Shown here: piece after piece, positions 58,916 to 64,000 of the stretch
Layout of the letters: each line of letters starts with the position of its first letter
Numbering within the stretch: position 1 is the first letter of the stretch
Assembly (NCBI RefSeq): GCF_905475395.1
Contig: NC_058342.1
Coordinates: 34,120,140 to 34,184,139 of the forward strand
DNA length: 64,000 bases
Source of the DNA: Chrysoperla carnea
Lineage: Eukaryota; Arthropoda; Insecta; Neuroptera; Chrysopidae
Reading direction: 5' to 3'
The notes under the pieces: generated by a model
What the model was told of the DNA's origin: nothing
The model's input: the letters and a program-made list of their open reading frames with translations, nothing else
Databases searched by the model: none
Translations under genes and position numbers: made by a program

Positions 58916-59699
58916 AGAAAATTTTTAATAAGGAGGCCATAGACATGCTTTATAACACACGAATTTGCGTTCGTAAGATCACTCGCGTTAGTTCGTAATA
59001 AAATACTTTATAGTGAACTTTGTGATCGGTGGCATGCCCAAAATATTGTGTCGCCATCTCTGATCTAGAAATTGGAGTAGTCGATTTGAATTTTTGAATG
59101 GTATTTTTGAAGGTATTTTTTTTTTTGTAAATTTTTTGTTATATTTTTTTTTATTAAATTGGTTTTTGACTTGACGTTGACTTAATAATACACAGTTCGG
59201 TAGATTATTACTACAATTTATTAAAATTTTTTTTTAATTTTAATTATTTAAATTAAACAACTATTTATTTATTATACAATCAAATTAATTTTCTATTACA
59301 AATTTTAATATAAAAATGTGCTTGGTTCGAGTTATTATTATTTATTAATCAATTATAATCTCGATACATACAAATTTGTGATTATTGGTTTATTTTTTTT
59401 TTCAAATTAGTTTTTTTATATCGCAATTTTTCCAATGAATGAGTGACACTTTTTACAAATAGTGGAAGCCACAGATACATTTTATTCAGATCTTTCTTTT
59501 TTCATGAGGTTAGATTTAATACGTCAGTCGCTGGGTTTAGATATTTTAAAAAATTTTCATAGTCAGATATTCGTTACGTACTTTTTTTTTAATTTTCACC
59601 GATTTTCAACAAATTTTATAGGTTCTTTTAATCCAAATTAAATTTTTTTTAAAGAATATTATAAACTAGCTGCCCCGACAGATTTTGTTCTGTCAATAG

Positions 59700-60215
59700 T
59701 TATTACCTTTAAATAAAAAAAAAAAAATTGACTCGACTGATGTTCGACCATTGGTTTCACGGGTGGCAGTCCGGTAATGTTACCACTGAGCCGCGAACCA
59801 TCTTGAAACAGATAATTTTTTTAACATTAAGTATTAGATTATACTCAGAGTGAAAAGAAAAGTGTTGTTTTGACTAATTTCCTCGAAATTATCACGTTTT
59901 TTCTCTCCATAAGAACCTTCTTTGTAGCCGAAATAAGCCGAAATGGTCATGTCGTTCCCGATTTTTATTTATATTGAAAATTTGTACGTTTTTCTCGATA
60001 AAAGAACTTGGGCCTTAATGAAAATATGAACAAGAAAATTAGCCAAATTGGTCGAGCCGTTCTCGACTTTTGTGCTTAGCAACACATTTGGCGATTCATT
60101 TTTATTTATATAGATAATATAAAAAATATTTTGACTGGGTTGGGTTTCGAACTTAGATGTTTTGAACGGCATTCCAGAAGCGATACCACTGATTCGTCAG
60201 GCAGATTGAATTTAT
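59700..60215 (-). mobile_element. tRNA-like SINE pieces with RTE-like tail
   Basis: On the minus strand two tRNA-like heads are seen: 60215-60135 (AATCAGTGGTATCGCTTCTG ... AAGTTCGAAACCC) and ~59805-59745 (GCGGCTCAGTGGTAACATTA ... CTGCCACCCGTGAAACC ... TGGTCGAACA). The second resembles tRNA-Gly(GCC). The sequence between them contains ATTCATTTTTATTTATATAG on the + strand next to GGTCGAGCCGTTCTCGACTT, the kind of 3' end used by RTE LINEs and SINEs that share it. Decayed, with no intact cloverleaf. Confidence 0.5.
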
Positions 60216-60970
60216 ATTAAATTTTAAGTGTTTAGTTTCGTGATTTTTAATTTCAATCCTGTGGAATAATTAAAGCAGTACGGAGCACATAGACAGTTGC
60301 CTAATCGATCTAATGATTAATCCAAGCCCTTGATCACGGCTGTTATATTTGGATTAAATTTATGTAGCGAAAGTTTAACAAATGTACATTTGGTTTCATA
60401 ATAAAAAATATGAAGTTTGTATCACTTTTATGAGTAGTACGAACCTATTTGTGTATACTGTATACATTACACATAATTTAGTCACTTACGTACAAGAGAA
60501 GTGACGGAGTTAGTTACGCTCTAGACCGAATACTTAAAAGGATCCAGTTCCAGTTTCTATGTAAGTTTTTCGTTTCTATTTGTTTAAATGGTGAAACATG
60601 TTTTTCATTTTTCTTCCGTAACGAAAATCGTAAGAACGTCCGTTGTCCGTTTATGTGTGTCTAACTGCCTGTGGTTGTACTAACATCAGTAATAATTATT
60701 AATATTATTTTATTTAAATTATAAACAGTTAATCAATATTTATAAAAACATTTAAATTTACTTTATATGAACAATATTTAGCTGCTAACAGCGTCTATCA
60801 AGTACTCACAATTATACTTTTACCCCATTTTTACCACCAGATGAGTACCACTGAGTCAGTGACCTCGATCTTATCAAAAACCTTGAGTAGCAGCAAAAAA
60901 AAAAATGAGTATTCAAAATGAGTTATGAGATTATATAATATTATGAAACGTCTCAATGTAAAATGTATGT

Positions 60971-61009
60971 TAACTATAAGATTATGACGTCATAATGCTA
61001 TATAGTTAA
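60971..61009. promoter_or_regulatory. Nested palindrome with a perfect CRE core
   Basis: ATTATGACGTCATAAT (60981-60996) is a 16-bp perfect palindrome around TGACGTCA, the CREB/ATF site. It is itself framed by TTAACTATA on the left and TATAGTTAA on the right. It lies ~840 bases past the FGF stop codon. Regulatory use is an inference; it could also be a structural hairpin or repeat centre. Confidence 0.4.
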
Positions 61010-61841
61010 ACTATTGTTAGTATAATGATAAAGCTAGCAAGGGTTCGGGGGGTGTTTTTCAAGGTTTTTGATTTTTAAATGAGGGGTAGTTAATCATATA
61101 AATGACAGCAAATGAATAATACTGGAAGATTGTAAGTTTTCTGTCATTTAAATGTCGAAAATTTTTTTTATCCCTATCCAAGAGGAATGTTTTATTAGCC
61201 AGACATACTCGAACACTTTTCGTCCTCTCTCTTATAAATTCCGAAATCGAGAATGTAATTTTTGCTACGATAAGTAAATCAGTTTTTTTTTTGTGTGAAA
61301 ATGAATGCTTTCCATTGAAATTGGTGATCGTTAGACAAAAAAATATCCTTGTGCAACTTCCACATTAGCAATGGCGAATTGAATGTCGAGAGCGCCCTAG
61401 ACAAGCACCTGACCGCCGCCCCTTCAATGCCCATATATTGTAAATTTTAACTAGAGTTTATACAATAACTAGCTAAACTTCCAACGCGCAAGCCATTGTA
61501 ACCTTGCGCATCTAGACACGTGCTTTGTTTGCCTTACGGATAGGGAAGCTTAGCCAGCATGTAAGATTCGAATCGAGGATTCTTTTCCAAATTTTGAAGC
61601 ATCTGTGATCGAAGGTTTTCAGCAATTCGACATCAATTTTTTCTCTTACAAAAGTGTTCGTGTATGGGTAGCAATTCGAAAGTGTTTCTCTTGTATGTAG
61701 ACAATTGGAGAGTGACCCCCTACATCAGTTAGGGGGGAGGGGGAAGGTAAAAGTATAATGTAAGTACAAAAAAAATTATATAAATAAGACTACTAAATGT
61801 TTGATATACATTTCTATATATATATAGTATATATATATAGG

Positions 61842-63290
61842 TTAATCGTTGAATGAACTAGTATCATCGAATTCGTCGAATTCATCGAGGTCGTTATAGG
61901 GAGGTGGAGCTTGCGGTGTTAATTGAGGAACTTGAACATGATTTGATGCATGATTTGATGATGATGTAATGAATGTATGATGACGTAATGATATTTGTGG
62001 TGTTGTGGCAGTAAATAAATCGGACCCATCGTCATCAGTGGATGTAAGATCTGTGAGATCAGATCCCGTCACTGTTTCATCGATCCATTCATGATCGTGA
62101 TCATCGTCATGCTCGTCCACAACGGTAGACGGTGACAATGTAGTGGATGATAACAATGGGACCATACCATCCCCAAAAAAAGGCTGAACCGAAGCCGTAG
62201 ACGTTGGTATGTTTGCCTGAGATGATGATGTATATTTACAAGCGATTACGTTGCTTTTTTTGTTTATTCCGTGTTTGTTTCCGTTTTTGTGGACGACATT
62301 TCGTTTTTTTGTTTTTGTTGCGTCCACCTCCCCTTTGTGAAAATTCGACGTTTTGGCTGATTGTCGTTGTAACGCCTCTTCACATTTTCGATGTTTGTTT
62401 GCATTCTTGTATTGATCACAATTGGTATGAATTTCACCGTCGAATGTAAACACAAAGTGTTTTTTGTTGGTGCCACCTTTACGTGATTTATTGAAGCCTC
62501 CTACTTTGCCCTGCTGGCTGTGATTACTATGATGACTGGCTACGATTGATGTTTCATTGGTTGTGGTATTATGAATGCTGCTAATATTACTAATGTTGCT
62601 AAAACTATTGCTACTGCTAATATTACTAGAACTACTAATATTCATGTTATCATTATTATGTTTATTATCATTACTAATTTCGCTATCGGTGGTTGTTCGA
62701 TTTATTCCCGAACCGATACCCTCTTTGGATTTCTGATTTGGACTTTCTGAATTACTAATATTACTACTAGGATTTTTATTACTACATTGTTTTCTATGTT
62801 TTGGCACAAAATCTTCACCGTTACGATTACGATTATTTGAATGTAGAGGTTTTCGACGCTTTTTCTTTCGTTTTTTTCGTTTACGACATCGAAATTTCGT
62901 ATTTTTAGCTGTGTTGGATTCCCCGTTCGTGTGATCCACCGATGGACATAATAGTTGATGGGAGGCATGATGACGTAACGGATGTTGAGTACTGTTCTCT
63001 AATTCGAGTAGGTCTGGTGAATGAGGATGCGTTGTACGTAGAATGCGAAGCATTTCGATTTCTAGTTGATCGACTCGTTCCGGTTTCACTGGTTTGGTGA
63101 GTACTCGCGCATACGCTGCCATTTTACCTAAATGCGTTGATTTCACCAACACTTTTCGTGGCTGTCCAGTTTTGGTAAGTGCGAGGTACATTGTTCGATT
63201 CTTGTTGGAATATTTCGCTGAGGAGTACGTGTTGTAGTGATTCGTTTCAATCATTTCATTGAATACACAATCTTCATTGTTGAAATCTCT
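61842..63290 (-). CDS. bnl: Branchless-like fibroblast growth factor, last exon (partial)
   Basis: The exon starts after TTTTCAG (acceptor just above 63290) in phase 0 and runs 482 codons to a stop; earlier exons lie beyond the window. FGFs are secreted ligands of receptor tyrosine kinases; Branchless guides tracheal branching in flies. The second half of the FGF core is present: the C-x-F-x-E-x6-Y signature as CVFNEMIETNHY, then NTYSSAKYS, MYLALTKTGQPRK and LGKMAAYARVL. After ~85 residues of core comes a ~390-residue tail, unusual for FGFs in general but like the long tail of fly Branchless. The tail has a basic cluster (RCRKRKKRKKKRRKP, 62847-62891), Asn/Ser-rich tracts (~62570-62660) and an acidic patch (DEHDDDHDHEWIDE). 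Alternative: another insect FGF. The FGF identity is secure, Branchless likely. Confidence 0.88.
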   Translation of the reverse strand, partial: RDFNNEDCVFNEMIETNHYNTYSSAKYSNKNRTMYLALTKTGQPRKVLVKSTHLGKMAAYARVLTKPVKPERVDQLEIEMLRILRTTHPHSPDLLELENSTQHPLRHHASHQLLCPSVDHTNGESNTAKNTKFRCRKRKKRKKKRRKPLHSNNRNRNGEDFVPKHRKQCSNKNPSSNISNSESPNQKSKEGIGSGINRTTTDSEISNDNKHNNDNMNISSSSNISSSNSFSNISNISSIHNTTTNETSIVASHHSNHSQQGKVGGFNKSRKGGTNKKHFVFTFDGEIHTNCDQYKNANKHRKCEEALQRQSAKTSNFHKGEVDATKTKKRNVVHKNGNKHGINKKSNVIACKYTSSSQANIPTSTASVQPFFGDGMVPLLSSTTLSPSTVVDEHDDDHDHEWIDETVTGSDLTDLTSTDDDGSDLFTATTPQISLRHHTFITSSSNHASNHVQVPQLTPQAPPPYNDLDEFDEFDDTSSFND

Positions 63291-64000
63291 CTGAAAATAA
63301 AAGAAAACTCTACTGTAAATGTGCACTACATGTAATTATACACTTTTTAAGGAAAAACTTTCAAATTCTCAAAAGGAAAAACTTCGAAAAAAATTTATTT
63401 GTTTCTGATTATGATAAAACTCACTTTATAGAGTAAATTTGATCCAAAAAATTCAAAAATCGGGTTTATTTAACGATTGGGCGAATAGTTTCTGAGGAAA
63501 ACGATATCTTGGATGCATTTCTGGCATTATCTCGATCAATACGCGTCCAATCGGTACCCGATTTTTGTATTTTTTGGGTCAAATTTAGTCTATAAACTGA
63601 GTTTCATCAAAATCTGAAACAAAATTTTTTTCTCGATTTTTGGCAATTTTTTTAAGGGGTACCCCTTTGAAAAAAATCGAAAAAATCAAAAAATATTTTT
63701 TCTTTCTGATTTTGATAAAACTCAGTTTATAGAGTTAATTTGACCCAAAAAATTCAAAAATCGTATTTATTTAACGATTGGGCGAATAGTTTCTGAGAAA
63801 AACGATATCTTGGATGCATTTCTGGCATTATTATGAAAAATACGCGTCCAATCGGTAAATGAACCCGATTTTTGTATTTTTTGGGTCAAATTTACCCTAT
63901 AAACTGAGTTTTATCAAAATCCGAAAAAAAAATTTTTTCTCGATTTTTGGCAATTTTTTTAAGGGGTACCCCTTTGAAAAAAATCGAAAAAATAAAAAAT
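63291..64000. other. Start of the last FGF intron
   Basis: AT-rich intron sequence from the acceptor at 63291 to the window edge, nearly all of it made of the palindromic repeat below. Confidence 0.6.
63340..64000. repeat. ~308-bp palindromic tandem repeat, >2 units (FGF intron)
   Basis: AACGATTGGGCGAATAGTTT, then GAAAAACGATATCTTGGATG and CATTTCTGGCATTAT, recurs with a period near 301-307 bp. AAGGGGTACCCCTT lies at 63654-63667 and 63961-63974. As in Ptp69D, the flanks of GGGGTACCCC mirror each other. The array continues past the window end. Confidence 0.88.

Larger units (their letters stand above)
50127..61841. other. Large repeat-bearing interval PAIP2 / FGF
   Basis: 11.7 kb without a recognised host gene. 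It should include the PAIP2 3' UTR and the FGF 3' UTR (both could be long). Elements: a mariner-like MITE at ~50502-50894, repeat 51740-52150, the 118-bp tandem array at 54245-54690, the ~316-bp satellite at 55165-56190, an inverted-repeat element at 56794-57118, a ~500-bp family end at 58745-58915, tRNA-like SINE pieces at 59700-60215 and a strong CRE palindrome at 60971-61009. Long poly-A/T tracts are frequent around 53300-54200 and 59100-59700. Confidence 0.5.

Overview
The window is nuclear DNA from an insect. It is very AT-rich, its genes are split by GT-AG introns, and every recognisable protein belongs to an animal (mostly arthropod) family. The receptor phosphatase has the full Ptp69D layout and length, Pasha is full length, and the FGF exon looks like Branchless; together these point to insects, probably holometabolous. 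The order cannot be settled from the sequence. No viral, bacterial or organellar segment was recognised.

Layout: (1) 2138-4683 (+) SPF45/RBM17 splicing factor, 5 exons. (2) 5627-7343 (-) GILT-like thiol reductase, 4 exons, tail-to-tail with SPF45. (3) 11152-13979 (+) Pasha/DGCR8, 3 exons. (4) 17703-20621 (-) GTPBP2-like GTPase, 4 exons, tail-to-tail with Pasha. (5) 22608-23396 and 25200-26081 (-) two tandem secreted PEBP genes. (6) 35776-44615 (-) Ptp69D-type receptor tyrosine phosphatase, 10 exons, 1456 codons. (7) 48887-50126 (+) PAIP2, 2 coding exons. (8) 61842-63290 (-) last exon of a Branchless-like FGF whose upstream exons lie beyond base 64000.

The genes do not form one pathway. They are a mix of RNA-processing and translation genes (SPF45, Pasha, GTPBP2, PAIP2), signalling genes (Ptp69D, FGF) and secreted or lysosomal proteins (PEBP pair, GILT). 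Exon joins given here were read by hand from frame continuity, GT/AG sites and family similarity.

Most of the remaining sequence is repeats. They include a ~308-bp tandem repeat built from nested palindromes, in introns of GILT, Ptp69D and the FGF gene; a ~316-bp tandem satellite at two loci in which each of eight monomers keeps an intact TGACGTCA; a ~500-bp interspersed family with at least eight copies; and several non-autonomous elements with inverted terminal repeats. One of these has an 8-bp target duplication and an internal 78-bp minisatellite, and another has a TCTTAA duplication. There are also degraded LINE pieces, tRNA-like SINE pieces and a 118-bp tandem array. I found no convincing previously unknown gene system. 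The most unusual signals are the palindromic intronic satellite and the CRE-bearing satellite.
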